NCBI GenBank assembly: GCA_013397455.1 | Contig: VYZB01000289.1 | Span: 310,437 to 374,436 of the forward strand | Direction: 5' to 3' | Length of the DNA stretch: 64,000 bases | Source: Crotophaga sulcirostris | Taxonomy: Eukaryota; Chordata; Aves; Cuculiformes; Crotophagidae | In this document: positions 26,341 through 39,584 of the stretch, piece by piece | Layout: each line of letters opens with the position of its first letter | Numbering within the stretch: the first letter of the stretch is position 1 | The notes under the pieces: model-generated | The model's database searches: none | Seen by the model: only the letters and a program-made list of their open reading frames with translations | What the model was told of the DNA's origin: nothing | Made by a program: the position numbers and the translations under genes

Positions 26341-28205
26341 GCAGGATAAATTAAGGTGAAAGTAATAGCATTGTGCAGACAGAGAGACGTAGGAGCCCAT
26401 GCTGAGCAGTGGAGGTGAAAGAAAACAGTGAGAAACTGTTAAATGCGTCCTGTCCTTCCTGTGTGATGACATCTGTGAAGAAATAACCCATGACCTGTAT
26501 TTCAACGTGGGCTACAGTGGAAATTTTTAACTGTTGTTCTAATGGTTGGTTTGGGTTTTCTTTTTCACTATAGCTCAAATGGGGATGAGTGTGTAAATTC
26601 TGTGTAAAGAAGCATACGAGGAGGAGGAAGGGGAGATGGGAGACACAATTGATGCTCTCTGCATGCTGACTGCTCCAGGCTTCTTCTTCAGCTGGGCTGC
26701 AATGAGTCAAGCTAGCTGGGTGAACACAGGGACAAAGTGATCAAGAAGTAAGTCAATTCTTCAGAAATGGCAAGCCCAGAATGATGGATGTTAGCACTCT
26801 CCTGTGAACTTGCAGAGCCTGGTGGTAAACTGCTGTTTTGTCCATTGATTGAAATAGTTTGCCTGATGAACTATTTGCATTTACTTGGTAATCAGCTTCC
26901 TCCAGCTCATGTCATGCCATCTGGAAATGACCAAAGCCTGGCTATTAATAACTGGCTTCTCGGCTCAGCAGGAGGACTTTGGGCTCCTGATTTGCTAATT
27001 AGAGAATCAGAATCACTGCTGCTGCTGTCTGGACTAGCTGTGTGAAATAGAGCTGCGGGCAAGATGGGGCTCTCCAGATCCCAGCAGCATCTTATCCACC
27101 CTCCTGTCTGTGAATAATGGTCTGTATACACCCATTAGGTGAAACAAGCAGGGGTTGGTTCCTCCTCCCTTCCCAGCTGGGGACCATTTATGTTTGGGAT
27201 TGTTGAAGGATCTTGGGGAATGCAGCACTGGGCTTCCATAGCAGGCTGATACTGAACTCTTCTGCATGTGGTTTGAAAAGTCCTGGTAAAACTTTTCTGT
27301 TTAGTGGGTTAACTTTTACTGAATTTTCTTGTCTCTACAGAGAAGAGAAGGGAGTTCAGAGTTTTTGGTAGTTAAGAAAAACCTGTAGCAAAAACCTGCA
27401 GAATCACTTGCAAACTTATGTACCTCTTTGCCCAGGGGTCCCCTGTGAGGGCAAGCAAATAAACACGCGAACTTTCTAAGACAAGATACTTGTAAGCTGT
27501 GATTTCCCAAAGAAAGCAAGTATAGCTTTCCCAAGTGTGACTGATTTGAATGCCTTGTCTGATTAGCCACAGACTTCCACTACAAAAGAATCTGGCAGGA
27601 GACAACACAGGATAAGCTTTAGGCAGAAAGCATACACTTAGAGGGAGAGGTCTCAAAGCAGGACTTCTGGTGGGAAAAAAAAGAGTTAAAATTGTAACAG
27701 GATAGCAACTACTTTTCCACTGACAGGGAGGAATAATCCCCTTCACCTTGTTCATTGCAATAGGCAGAGGTGCCAAAGGCTGACAAAATTTTAGGGCAAC
27801 AGCCACACAGAAATCCCTCTCCCCTAAACTGACATCATCCACAGGCTGCTTTTCTTCAAGGACACCCAGGTAATGCTGAAGACCATAGGACAAGGGAAAC
27901 AACATACGTAAAAAAAAAAATCTTTCACTATGGAGCCAAGCAGATTTTCCTTTGTCAGAATGTTGCAAGTGTTTAATTGACAGATTTTAATTCCACTCTG
28001 GTGCAATGAAAAGAAACCTACTTAGTTGCAAAGCTGGTGTCTGCTATAGACTATAAATTCATAAGGAAGATAAAGAATAAACCCCATTTTCTCTGGCTAG
28101 TATGCGCATTTTTCAAGGAGAAATGAACACTGTTAATCTTGTACCTTTGCAAAATGAGTAAGCAATCTGGAGCTTAATTTTCTCTTAAAAATCATTATTT
28201 TAAAA
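26341..28205. other. Unique non-coding stretch holding the longest open frame of the window
   Basis: No gene called. A minus-strand open frame at 27372-27968 (198 codons) is the longest in the window. It shows no domain I recognise, and an overlapping shorter frame lies in another phase. A conserved-looking block at 26800-27045 is listed separately. Confidence 0.35.
26800..27045. promoter_or_regulatory. Candidate conserved non-coding element (octamer and homeodomain-type motifs)
   Basis: The stretch combines a perfect octamer ATTTGCAT (26873-26880), 'ggtaatcagc', 'gctattaataac' and 'tgctaattagagaa', with few simple repeats and no transposon similarity. Dense TAAT cores and a POU octamer are typical of vertebrate developmental enhancers, but such motifs are common by chance in AT-rich DNA. 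The call is inference only; no alignment was possible. Confidence 0.2.
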
Positions 28206-28229
28206 ACAAGCAAACAAACAAACAAACAA
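28206..28229. repeat. (CAAA)n microsatellite
   Basis: Four perfect CAAA units plus a partial one are visible from 28211, preceded by an imperfect 'aacaag' unit. Confidence 0.9.
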
Positions 28230-29214
28230 TGCCACACTTGTTGCCTTCCTCTCATTCTCCTGAATTTTGAGCAAATTTGGGACAAATTTTATAGACGTTT
28301 ACTCACAGAAATGGCTGGAAACATGAAACAGAACTTGGTTCTCTGTACCCAGGCTGATGTTCAGTGCCCACAACCATGCCTGTAGCAGCCCCATGGGTCC
28401 AGTTTGCACTGATGCAAACCCATCTCATCTTTCCCCTCTGGAGTGTCCTTTCTGTTTTTCCTTTGTTAAGTAGCAAGGTTAAAAACAAAATCCAAGATTC
28501 TCATTTCCTTTTCTTAACAGTTACTCTGGACAAAAAGCCCTGCATATTGAAGAAGAAAGATAAAAATCACAAGATTTGGCAACACCAAGGTAATTCCTTC
28601 TCAAATTTGGCCTATGCTTCAGGTTTTTGAAGAACAGCTTTTATAAGTCTTCCTAAGAGAGTACTTCTAAACAAATAAATGTTTTTTTCACTGATGTTTA
28701 CAATCAGAAAGGGCAGCCAGAAAGTTTGAAATCAGTGAAAAATAAATTGGTCAGTCAGTATCTTTGCCAATAAGGAAGTAGAAGAAAACAAATAGCATCT
28801 GTTATGGAAATATCCTTTATTTGAAAGGCGTTGTCCAGTCTAGACTCTGAAAGGCTGTTAGTATCAGTGTTGAGGACTCTTGGCCTGTACCTTTGGTTTA
28901 TGTTTCAACTTGTTCACAGGCATATAAGTGAGAAATGGGCAGTTTCACAGACAAAGCCTTTTATTCATAGCTATGCAGGGTTCATATTACAGTTTTGTGT
29001 ATAATTACTTTGTGTATCTTGACATTATTGTTTTTCATGTTTGCTAATAGTTCCTGTTGTTTGCCAACAACAAGTGTCTTTCTGAGCTTTTACCTTTATT
29101 GCAGGCTTTTTCTTTCTCCGTCACTGATCACCACTGATTTAGTAAAGCACTTAATTCTAATTTTGAGCATATGAGACCAGATATTGACTACAGGGGCTCA
29201 CCTTAAAGTTTAAT

Positions 29215-29330
29215 TTTGAAAAGATCTGTGTGGTTAACTAGATCATGGCCTAATCAGGAAGTAATTGCCAACACAAGCAGTCTTGAATAATTAATATATC
29301 ATTTGGAGAGCCAAAAATAGTGTGACTCAG
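29215..29330. promoter_or_regulatory. Candidate conserved non-coding element
   Basis: It contains 'tgtggttaactagatcatgg', 'cctaatcaggaagtaattgc' and 'gaataattaatatatcattt', that is, several TAAT/TTAA homeodomain-type cores and a TGTGGT (RUNX-type) core in about 110 bases with no repeat signature. This is inference from motif appearance; conservation across birds would have to be shown. Confidence 0.18.
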
Positions 29331-30379
29331 TCCAGTTAGATCTTTGGGGCTGCAGCTCAACGATATCAGTGCTATCTGACAGCTCCCTGCAGCATCAGCT
29401 CTGTGTACTAGTGTTGGCTGGTCACACAGTTAGAAAATCTGTTCACTGTGCAGTCCTATGGCATTCAACGTGTGTCACCACAACTTGTGATTCAAGCAGC
29501 CAGTTGTATTGTAATAAATGCCACCTACCTTCAAAGTGTCTTACAAACATTACCAGCTCACAAAACCTTTGAGTTACAGTAAGCTTGTTTTTACAGGCTG
29601 TGAATTTGTTTCTCTTTTCATGTTTCAGGACAGGGGAGATCCTTTGAGCCTTGTTGCAATGAAGAGGAAGCCATTTTCTGTTATTTGCAATTGATTATTG
29701 TTTTCTGCTTCTTTTATTTGGATAAAACCTACCAAGACCATGTGGAAAATTCAGAGACCTCATGACTGCCAAATCATGGGTCCACATTTTAAAGTGCATT
29801 TTAAGATACGCATTTAATAACCCTTCATATTGTGTGAGGTACTATCCCTTTTCACATCAGTCAAAGCATAGGATGTCACATTTTTAAATCTTACTCTGGG
29901 GGTGCTCTGTAGCTCTCATTCTCCTCTTCTGGTGCCCCAGCATACAGCAGTAACCTCAGCAAAGGAGGGTGCTCATGCGACAGATAGAGACATGCTTCCA
30001 ACAGGACTGGCTTTTGGTCAGTGAGCAAGCTCCTGGGCTGCTTATTGACATGTAAATTCAGGATCTCTGGATTACATCCAAGTGCCTGTGGATTTACAGC
30101 ACTGCTGTAAGGCCTGTCTCTCTCCCTGCCATTTTCCCTGCAGAAAACAGATGTAGGGCCATCCCTCTATATAGTGGAAGAGGCAGCTGCTAACCTAGGA
30201 CAGGATCCCTTGTGCTCAAGGGGTCTCCAGAGCAAACTGTATTGTCCCCAACTAGAGCTCCCATCAGCAAATGTAGAGGGAAAGTGAATCCTACGTGACC
30301 ATGGTGCTGAAAGGAGATGGTTAAGTCCTTCAGAGCAAAGAGGAACTCTGATTTAGAAGTAAATACAGAAAGACTTTCT

Positions 30380-30458
30380 TACTTTACTATATATAAAATA
30401 TATACTTACTTTGTATTTATATATATAAATATATATATTTACTATATACTTTACTATT
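30380..30458. repeat. AT-rich low-complexity tract with repeated TTACTATATA-type units
   Basis: The tract consists of TATATA and AAATATATA runs, flanked on both sides by 'ttactttac' and 'ctttacta' sequences, giving an imperfect repeat structure. It is likely to be length-variable. Confidence 0.8.
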
Positions 30459-31424
30459 TCATTCTTTACCAGAGGGCAACCCGTTTACTTTAAAAGCAAT
30501 AGGCATCTGTTTGAAGAATTCTTCTCCCCTGTTCTGTTGAACTTCCATCACTGCAGTAAATGTGTTCCACCTTCCTACCTATAGGAGAGGAAAAGGCTAA
30601 TGAGAAGGGGAGACTGCTGTAATCTCTCCTCTTTTCTGATTGCTTCTTCCAAATGCAATGTTGGACCTTTTCGATGGGACGAGGATAGTCCTGGGAGTAC
30701 AGCAACCCATCAGAAAATCCTGTCAGAAATTTTCCAGCAAAACTCATAAAGTTTCTCTACCAGCCTGTAGGAGGGTCTGGCAGGCAGGTAGCAAAGAGGA
30801 TTCCTAGCTCAAATACCATAATACTGGCAAATATGAATTTTAAAGTTAATCAGATAATCTTGTTTTATGACCCCAGCATGGACTTCAAATGAATGCAAAA
30901 ATTATAAAGCCCTCCCTTTGTTGCTGGCAATGAGTCCTCAACTGCTTTAGGAGTGTCTCTATTCCACATACTTATCTACTGTAAATTGGATAAGACTTTT
31001 GTCTTGTCACCTTGCCTTACATAGTATGCAAGCAGGAGAGCTGCATCTTCAGGAAAACTATTAATTTTGTTCTTCTAAGGACATGGGAAAAATTTAAATA
31101 CATCTTTGTATCTTGTGGCTAGGCACTCAACAAAGTGATTAGGCACTTTAATTAGAAGCTTAACTTCCACTGAAAAACAATGCACAGTGTTGTACACTGG
31201 TTGTCTTTATAAGACAGTTTCACTTATCTTGTCAACCTGAGCTTCTTGAACCATTGTTCAAGAACCACACTGTATGTGGCAGTGTTAATCAAATGTGTTA
31301 TATGTAACAAAATTAAATTTTGAATCAAGAATTAAATTCTGACTGAGCTTTCTGCTCTGTGCTATGTAAGGAGAACATTTGGGTAGCAGTAAATATAGTT
31401 TAATCTCAGTTTGTGCTCATTGTG

Positions 31425-32028
31425 TACCAATGGTATCTTGGCCTGCATTGGAAAAAGTGTAGCCAGCAGGACCAGGGAAATGATTGTGTCCCTGTACTCA
31501 GCATTAGTGAGGCCACACTTTGAATACCTTGTTCAGTTTTGGGCCCCTCACTACAAGAAGGACATTGAGGTGCTGGAGCGTGTCCAGAGAAGGGCAACAA
31601 AGCTGGTGAAGGGGCTGGAGAACAAGTCTTATGAAAGGTGGCTGAGAGAACTGGGGCTGTTTAGCCTGGAGAAAAGGATGCTGAGGGGAGAACCCATCAC
31701 TGTCTACAACTGCCTGAAAGGAGGTTGTAGCTGAGTGGGTGTCGGTCTCTTGTCCCAAGTGACAGGTGATAGGATGAGAGGAAATGGCAATAAGCTGTAC
31801 CAGGAGAGGTTCAGATCAGACATCAGGAAAAATTTCTTCCCCAAAAGGGTTCTCAGACACTGGCACAGCTGCCCACGGAGGTGACTGAGTTACGATCCCT
31901 GGAGGTATTTAAAAGATGGGTAGATGAGGTGCTCAGGGTTATAGTTTAGGAGTGGACAGGTATGGTTGGACTTGATGATCTCAGAGGTGTTTTCAAACCA
32001 AATGATTCTATAATTCTATGGTTCTATA
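31425..32028 (+). mobile_element. CR1 non-LTR retrotransposon, 5'-truncated with complete 3' end (ATTCTATG-tail group)
   Basis: This copy starts abruptly in ORF2 near 31425 and runs through the ORF2 C-terminus, the 3' UTR ('ggttggacttgatgatctca' at about 31963-31982) and the terminal array of three ATTCTATG-like octamers at 32004-32028. The classical avian CR1 octamer differs from the ATACTGTG tails elsewhere in the window, so this is a different and, judged by its more degraded frame, probably older subfamily. The 5' truncation is typical. I saw no target-site duplication, as expected for CR1. Confidence 0.93.
31426..31914 (+). pseudogene. CR1 ORF2 C-terminal remnant, interrupted
   Basis: An open frame covers 31411-31734. 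The CR1-derived part begins [18 protein letters not shown], followed by [20 protein letters not shown], the [20 protein letters not shown] segment and the [12 protein letters not shown] motif, up to YNCLKGGCS. These are the conserved blocks after the reverse transcriptase fingers/palm in CR1 ORF2. The frame is closed by a TGA where a Glu codon is expected after GGCS. CR1 similarity continues beyond the stop ('caagctgtaccaggagaggt', 'ttcttccccaaaagggttct'), ending at about 31914-31948. The reverse transcriptase catalytic box lies upstream of the truncation and is absent. It is a dead fragment. Confidence 0.88.
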
Positions 32029-35000
32029 AACTCACCAGAAGTGTTCATCAACTATCCAACACTTAGAAAACCTCAGCATAAAGGAGAGGAATTTTACATA
32101 ATTATGAAAGGTAGTTAATTTGGTAACAACCTAGCTACCAAATTCCCAGGCCTTCCTATATGTCTGCATGCTTCTCTGTCATGCTGAGCTGTGGACAGTA
32201 TTGCAGGAGAAAATACTTCAGCAGGTGAGTTTGCAGAATGACCATTAGTTATTGAACAAGGGCAGACATGAGCAACATGAAAGGCAACAACCTGACTCAT
32301 GAACAAGGTGAACCCTTCCAGTCTTGTGGTGCCACAATTACACACTACCACTACAGCTGGAGACACAGTTGTCTTTCGCACCAAACTGAGCATGCTGAGC
32401 AGTGGCTGTTTCATAGATCAATCTCAGTCTGTTTAAGATATTATTCATACAACTCAGGTATACTATTCGCTGATATAAAGTTACAAATATGTTGCTGCTC
32501 CATTGTAGCTCTTTCAAGCTTATGTATATCGAGATAGAAAAGAACCACCGATTTAGACTGTTACCTTGCTGCGAATGGTGCAGTTACTGGCTGTGTCTTT
32601 CCATTGTTAACACTTCCTTATACAGAGCAGGCATTTTCTAGATATTTGCATGGCTAAACGTATTTGTGTTCACATTTCCTCACCCAGATAGATTTTCTTA
32701 TTGATTCAATCTGAGAAAACCAATGGAGAGAGAAGTAAATGGAGAAAAAAGTGTGCAACATATTTCTCTTGATGTATGTTTTCATTCCAGCTGCTCTTGT
32801 AATAGAGATGATGTCTGAGCATTTTGAACACAATGAACTGTGACCTTCAGTCACATCCCCAATATGCAGAGCTAAACTTTCTCAGACTGACGATTGTCCT
32901 CAGCCTCCCTCCAGCCCTCCAGTGTGCTAATTCTCTTTATGTAGGTCTTCATAATTGGAAAAGCCAAAATCCAGATCTGAACATCCAAATACCTTGGACA
33001 AAAATATAACTCCAGGGCCCCTTGTGGCTGAGTTTACGATTGTATGGAGAAGTGGTTGTAAAGCTGAAATCTGTTTGCAAACACTTTGTTGAATCAGAAG
33101 CTAAGTTACCATCTGGTCCCTTTGTGTAGCTTTCCCTTTTTGCTGTTTTGCCCGTTCTTGCACATGGCAAAACTTACATTGTTGATGGGAAGAGATTTTT
33201 GAGCCTTTAGCTAAGAAATACATTTTGTTTTGCTGTTTAACTTGAAGCAAAGATAATGTATTTAAGTCAAGTAAGGTCATACAGTCAGTGGTCAGAAATC
33301 TTGCCATGTGCCCTAAATGACCAAGCACAAAACTTAAGCAGTAAATCGCTTATACTGGATAGTTGTGTTAAGAACAATTTGGAAATCACCTGGTGCTCTG
33401 GTCCCTTGCGAAAAGTTATACTAGGCTCTATTAAATGAAAAGAGGGATAAATCCCCACAATCTGCCTAGAGTAATTTTGTAAACAGAGTGGCTAAAAAAA
33501 ATATGTTCACTGGTTCTAATTATTTAGCTAATGCGGCATGGATACTTCAGTAGTGGAGAGGATGATGGGACGCATGTTAGAAGGCTGGATTGAATCCAGG
33601 ATGATTTTCTGTGACAACTTGGTTAATTATAAGAACCATATGAAAAAAGGTACATAAACTTCATCCTGTTCTGTTTTAAAACTTTCCCCAGAGCATAAGT
33701 CCTTCTTTAAAGGTTACCCTCTGATATGTAACACATCCCGTGTTGTTTTACTAAGCTATGACTCTGTAATAAGTGTTTGAAATTTACAGCTTCAGTTAGT
33801 CATAGACTTGAGAAGTGTTTATTTTTTCTCGGTTGTTCTTGCTATGTAATGAATATAACTCACTGAGTAGTCAGACTCTAGCCCTGGACTCTGGCAGCCT
33901 TGTTCTTTCCACAAAATAGCACATCAGCTACAGCGCACTGGTAATATGAGCGAGGTCCTTCTGGCTATTGCAGAATAATAATTTGCAGAGCAAGGAGGAG
34001 AGGCTAGAACCAAAGTCACACAAGGTCAAGTCTTGCTGAATTGAAAATAAAGCCCATTTTTTAAAGGCAACTTAGTAAAATTGCAGCCACTTATCTATAT
34101 TGGTTTACAGAAAGAGTCTGTCTGCCTATTTGGATGTGGTCATTGCCAGAAGGGAGGTTCCTTTTCCATAAGTAACCAATTTGTTTCGGTGAGTTAAAAT
34201 TCCCTGTTTGGATAACGGTCTGTGACTGCTGGCACTGATTGTGATTCGTACCGTGTTTCAAACAGCTCAGTTTCTTGCTGAAACAATGGGAGCTGCTGTG
34301 CATGAAGGATTCTGGATCTTCTTCAGGAGACTTCAGAAGCATTTGTTTGTCTTTTGAGAAATACTGAATGTGCTTTGTGGGAAAAGGAAACACTACCATT
34401 AATGCAAGTCGTATGCTCAGTAAACGACTAACACAGCAGTTGAATTCCAATTAAAACTATGCTTCTGTTCATCAAGACTGATTAGCAAGTGTTTACTGCA
34501 AACTATTTGATTTATTTAGTACTTCCATCATGTTCTAAACAATAGCTGCATAGCATGTACATAAAGATTTGTTTCAAAAAAATCTTGGTAGCCTTTTGCT
34601 GCCTAGAAAAGTTCTGCACCCTTAGCTTCTGCTGCCCTTAGTGAGTACCCATTTAGTCACAGGGTGGCTCCCCTGGTTGCTGCCCTAGGCAAGCAGTGGT
34701 TGTCCCCGGAAAGACCAGCAGAATGCAGTGCCATGCTGTGGGTTGCAGCACTGCCTACAGACAGCACAGCTTCTACAGCAAGAGCCTTTTTTCAGTTTGC
34801 AATATCTTTGCCAAACTTTTCTGTTCAAGCTAAAGCTTTTTTTGCCGGTGCCTGCTTCAGACCAATGTGTACATTTTTCTTAATTTAACAAACATAATAA
34901 GGGTTTATTTTTTTAGGTACTTAGGGGAAGTTTGCAGTTCTGCCTGTGTTCAAGAGTGGGAGGTCACTGACTCATTTGTACTGGCATTAGCTGTGAAGTA

Positions 35001-36613
35001 TTTTATTCTCCTTTTTAGTTGTTTTTCCTTAGATATTCTCAGTCTGGGCTGGACTTTCTCATTGATGAATCAGCCTCTTTTCTGTCCGCCTCCCCATAGC
35101 ATTACCTTACAGGCTTCCATTGCAGCCCCTGCAGTTTGGCACGGCTGTCAAACAGCGTGGAGGGCTGAGACAGGAGTGTTTGAATTCCCCTGTCAGTCCA
35201 AATTGCCCTCATGAAGAGAGCTGAGTTCAAGGGCTCTGTTTCTAATGTACGCAATGTACAACTTGCATGCCCCATGCACGAACATTGTTCGAAGGTGACC
35301 ATTGCCCTGGTCCTCAGCTGCAGCAACAACTGATGGTGTGGACAAGGCCTTTGAGAGTGTTTTCATCCTTTGCTGTATACTGGACCAAATTTGGTGGTCT
35401 ATGTCTAGTAATGCTTTTGCATAAGAGTAAGAATGGAAATACATCCTGTCTTTTTTCAACTGCAAAACATCATGGGAAAGCTGCTCTTGACCTAGTAGTC
35501 ATTGTGCTTGTCAGGATGACCCAAGAGGTAGCAGCTTAAGTGCTGATGCCTTTGTGTGCTGCTAAGCTGACATAAAGCACCCTGTGCAGATGGGTCCTCT
35601 CTATGAACTGGCGCCATGCAGGTTTGCATGGAGGCTAAAGTAAAACTTAGATAGCCTTAAGTGAAGACCTTTTAGGAGTGAATTGAGTGGGATGTGAGCA
35701 TGGGCCCCCGAAAATACAGTTGAGACTTAATGAATTTACTGTAGGTCCAGTCCCTCTGCTCTGTATGGCATCCAGATCTCATCTGCCTTTGTGTGATGAA
35801 AAAGTGACCAGGGCATTCTCATTGCAGTATCTCCACTATGTTTCCTGCAGGAGGCTTGCAACTGCCTGCTTGGGGTTTGATAGCAGCCTGAACTAACAAC
35901 TACTGGCTACACAGGCTGTGGAGCATGTGGACTGGACTCATGAGATCTACCAGGAATTCAGGGCTCTGGGGGTATTGTTATAGGCTGCATTTTAGTGTAA
36001 ATTATTTTCCTCTAGAAATATGATTTTTTTTCAGGGTTTTACTGAGCCGTAAAATGTGACCCTTAGGAGATTGAGGCTGCTTCAGGCTTACTGCTTGCAT
36101 TAAAGTATAAAGCTTTCCTATTCCCCCCAAATCACTTGGTACCCAGATGGGGTGCAGCAGAGAGGATACACTCCCCTTGCCCAGGAGCTGAATAGAATTT
36201 CTCTTCATTCAGCAGAATGGAGCAGAAAAATAGAGAATGATGCAGCAGGGACTTACAGGCTGTAATACAAACAATTGCTTGGCATCAGAGCAAAGCCAAG
36301 TAGTCCCACTAGCGCTCAGTCACAATCAGCAAACAAGCAGGAGGGTCAGGTTCATTACATGGGGGACTCTGCTCAAGTGCAGGCTCCAAGCCAGCATGGA
36401 GATGTCAAGAAACAGTGAAGGCAATGTAATCAGCTCTGAGTGTAAAAGTTAGTCTGTTAGAAGAGGGAGCTCATAACATCCTACAATGAGTGACGTGAGA
36501 CTGGAGCTGAGGTAAGGAGGAAATTGGGGGTGGAGGATTTTCTGGCTTTTGAGGTTTTATGAACCTTGCAAACTGTTTTATGGGTTCACAAAGCTAGCTG
36601 AGTCTGTGAACCA
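32029..36613. other. Unique non-coding stretch, AT-rich
   Basis: About 4.6 kb with no recognised gene or interspersed repeat. An ATTTGCAT octamer occurs at 32644-32651. A faint 'ggctagaaccaaagtcacac' near 34002 recalls SINE sequence but has no supporting context. Open frames reach only about 120 codons. Confidence 0.4.
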
Positions 36614-36627
36614 TTTTTTTTTTTTTT
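36614..36627. repeat. T14 homopolymer
   Basis: Fourteen consecutive T residues. No adjoining retrotransposon body is visible, so it is not interpreted as a retroposed poly(A) tail. Confidence 0.9.
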
Positions 36628-37141
36628 GTAATTTAAGACCTTTTCTTTCCAAAGCCATCCAGGTCAACAATAAAAATAATATCAAGCAATGAAGTAAAAC
36701 TGAATCGGTTCTGTGAAGAACATCCCACCAGACTCAGCTGAGCTATAGAAAATGCATGCACTACCTTATTCACTGGGTGATGTGTTGGCTCCTTGTGTTG
36801 GCTGTGATTTTTTTCTAGTCTCATGCTTATTTTCAATAACTTTCACTCTTTTCTGTGATTTTCTTTTTTAATTCCAGTTTCCTAGGGAAACAAAGGTTAT
36901 GAAAACAATCAGTTTGCACATGTATGAGTTTCTTTTGATCTCTCCCATCCAGTGTTTTTACTGCGGCAACTAATTTCATCCAAATTTAGCAGAAAGGCTC
37001 TGTTCTCATAGGTAATTGTGTTACAATATGTTTTGTGAAATTTTTGCCTGAACGGAGAGGTAAGATCTTGTTAGTGTTTCGAGCAAGGGACAAAACTTTA
37101 GGGAGCTGACCTCATTAGGCATCATAAACTTACTCCACACC

Positions 37142-37157
37142 AAAAAAAAAAAAAAAA
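37142..37157. repeat. A16 homopolymer
   Basis: Sixteen consecutive A residues followed by a purine-rich 'gggagggaaaagg' run. No adjoining recognisable retrocopy was found upstream. Confidence 0.9.
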
Positions 37158-39584
37158 GGGAGGGAAAAGGCTCAGGAGAAACACACCATGCTGCAGCTTC
37201 AGCTGAAGTTTGCAACTACCACAAGACTGAAATCATTAGGTAACTGTCATTAGCTCATGGAACCTTTCTGGCTTTTTATTTGCTGAATGTCTTTGTAAAG
37301 CAGTATGTAACCTATAGCATCTGAGAACAAATAAAACTGACAATCCAAGCAGCAACGAAACTAGATCAGTCTGTTTGTTATTCCATGGCTAGTAAAGAGA
37401 GAAATGTGGAGCTTGTTTCACAAATTGAAACATCCCAAATTATCAGCAGACCTGTGACCATTCTGTGTTCTTGGCTTTTTATTGGTAGATGTTGAAGCCA
37501 AACAGGACCAGACCAAGTCTGTTACTTCATCTCTGCTTGGCTGAAAATGTTGCTGTGGTCTAATTGTTCTCCTAGAAGTCTCAGACTTGGCTTTGCATCA
37601 CAGGATGCTGAATCTGGAGGCAACATTTCGTGAGCTGATCCCAGCACTTGTGGACTCCCTTTGGAGTCCACTGCTCGTTCTGGACTCTAAAATACAGGCA
37701 CTGTGAAAGGAACAGTAATGTGAATGTTTTGGAGTTAGCTCTGAATAATGTTGTTGTTTTCATGTCCAAATGTCCACATAATCCCTGTGATTTTAATAGT
37801 ATGTTTAGGAAGGAAGACAAAAAAGTAAAACATGTAAATATTTTTAAGAGTGGTTCCCTTCTTGCCAACATGTCTGTTTTGCACAAACTGTCATATATTC
37901 CAGGGGTATGAGTGAGTCTTTCTCCTTCAATCCCTAAAAAGCAGCTTTGCTTGCTGACAAGGAGGTACAGCAGCTGGGCTCTGGCAGTAAGTGGTGTATT
38001 TTCCCAAGATTCTTTTGAAAGATCAACCTGAGTTTTTCATACCTTAAACTGTTGCATTACTGGAAAATACTCTCTTTTGGTCATACACCTGTATTGCTAC
38101 CAGTACTTCCAGGGCCAAAACCTAGGTGCCTAAATGTGCGTTTAGTAAAAGTAACTTCAGAGGTTTTCCACCACACATTTTCCTGCATTGGGGTCTAGGG
38201 TCTGTCCCACTGGATTTGCAATCACCTCCTGTGTGCAGTTGTTTGGGAGAACACAATTGCTTTGGGAAATAGACATAGGTGCCATATATAGGCTCTGCTG
38301 TCCTATATTCTGCTATAAAGTAGTGCATGCAGTCAGTCATCGGGGCTTCATAGCCAGGTGTTTGACCAACTTGTAAAAACTGACTTGGCTGTTTATGTAG
38401 GTACCACTGTTGCAGGTACTTGCCCAAGGCCATGGTGCTCTGCAGGGTCCTGCTAGAGAAGGGCTCTGTCTGTGTTAAGTTGCAGCCTAAGCAGAAAAAT
38501 GCTCAGGAGAAACATCCCAAGTCTCTGTCTCTCTTTGGCCTTGAATCAGTTCCCTACTGCATGGCCAGCTGAAAAATTCAGCAGCTCAGGAAAGGCTGTG
38601 TTGCAGTGTAAGGGCTGCTTTGTCTCATGGGAGTTAAAAATGAAGTCGTCTCCTTTCCAGAGCTGCCGTTTGCAGTGTTTTACAAATTAGAAGTGCTAAG
38701 CCTACTGTTGAAGCATTTTGCTTTACAAACTATGAGGCCTGACTTTGAGTGTCCCTGGCTGTAAATGGTCCCTGTACTCTCCAACCACCCATCAGCTGGT
38801 GTGGGGCCAGTGGTGCTCTACTCCGATGCCCTCAGTCATCTTTGTGCCACCCAGGGCCACAAGTGCCTCAGGTTGTTCTGTGTGGTGATCACACGGTTTT
38901 TGCCTTTGGACAGAGGCTGAATCTTGCCCCTAAAACCGTAGCAGAGAATATAGCTGTTCTTTTTGGTGTGAGTTTATTCCTGAGTGAGCCTCCCAGACCC
39001 CTGATAGAGCGGAATCCCCAATGGCAATTGGTTTCCCATCTGGCTAAGAAAAGAAGGTAGATAAGAAATGTTGCAAGAGTAGGTGGTGACTATGTGCTAT
39101 TCTAGCCAAAATTACAAAAAACAGTGGTCAGATGAGTAAGACCAGCAACGGAGGGTTTGCTGCTTTGTTGCTCATGCCATTTTGAGGAGGGATTGATGAG
39201 TGAAGAAGCTGGGCTTAATCTATCACAGGCTACCTTCATTCCTTCTCCAGGGCCGGTGCTTCACAGCACAATTCCCTTATGTTCTCTTATCAGCAATGGG
39301 AAGGTGTTTTATTACTAGGTTGCTGCTGGCTGCTCACCAAGCACCTCTGAAACAGGAATTGTCACTCAAGCTAAATTAAATAGTGCTTGAGTACATGCAG
39401 AAGAAGAAAAAACAAACTGTCAGGAACTGAATCCAGAACTCATGACATTCAGAGGTGCCTGGATGACATCAGCCTTTTCTCCCCACCAACCAATATAGTG
39501 CCCTTCTTGCAGATGAAACCTGGGTTTCCAGAGCTGCCCTAAAGAGTTAGGTACCCAGTTTCTTTAGACAGAGACACCTAATGT
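37158..39584. other. Unique non-coding stretch
   Basis: No gene recognised. The phrase 'acctaggtgcctaaatgtg' near 38120 resembles a motif often seen in old reptilian repeats, and 'acttgcccaaggccatggtg' near 38417 resembles antisense MIR; neither is backed by flanking similarity. Confidence 0.4.

Larger units (their letters stand above)
28230..31424. other. Unique non-coding stretch, AT-rich
   Basis: No gene recognised in about 3.2 kb. It contains an AT-rich satellite at 30380-30458 and a conserved-looking block near 29215-29330, both listed separately. Confidence 0.4.

Noticed and set aside
27372..27968. 198-codon minus-strand open frame, the longest in the window
   Set aside because: No recognisable domain or repeat-family similarity, no clear start context, and an overlapping frame in another phase. 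One frame of this length is not remarkable in 64 kb on six frames.
33940..34035. SINE-like phrase 'ggctagaaccaaagtcacac'
   Set aside because: It lacks the other SINE blocks in order.
37142..37157. A16 run as the tail of a processed pseudogene
   Set aside because: No polyadenylation signal or transcript-like sequence is recognisable upstream.
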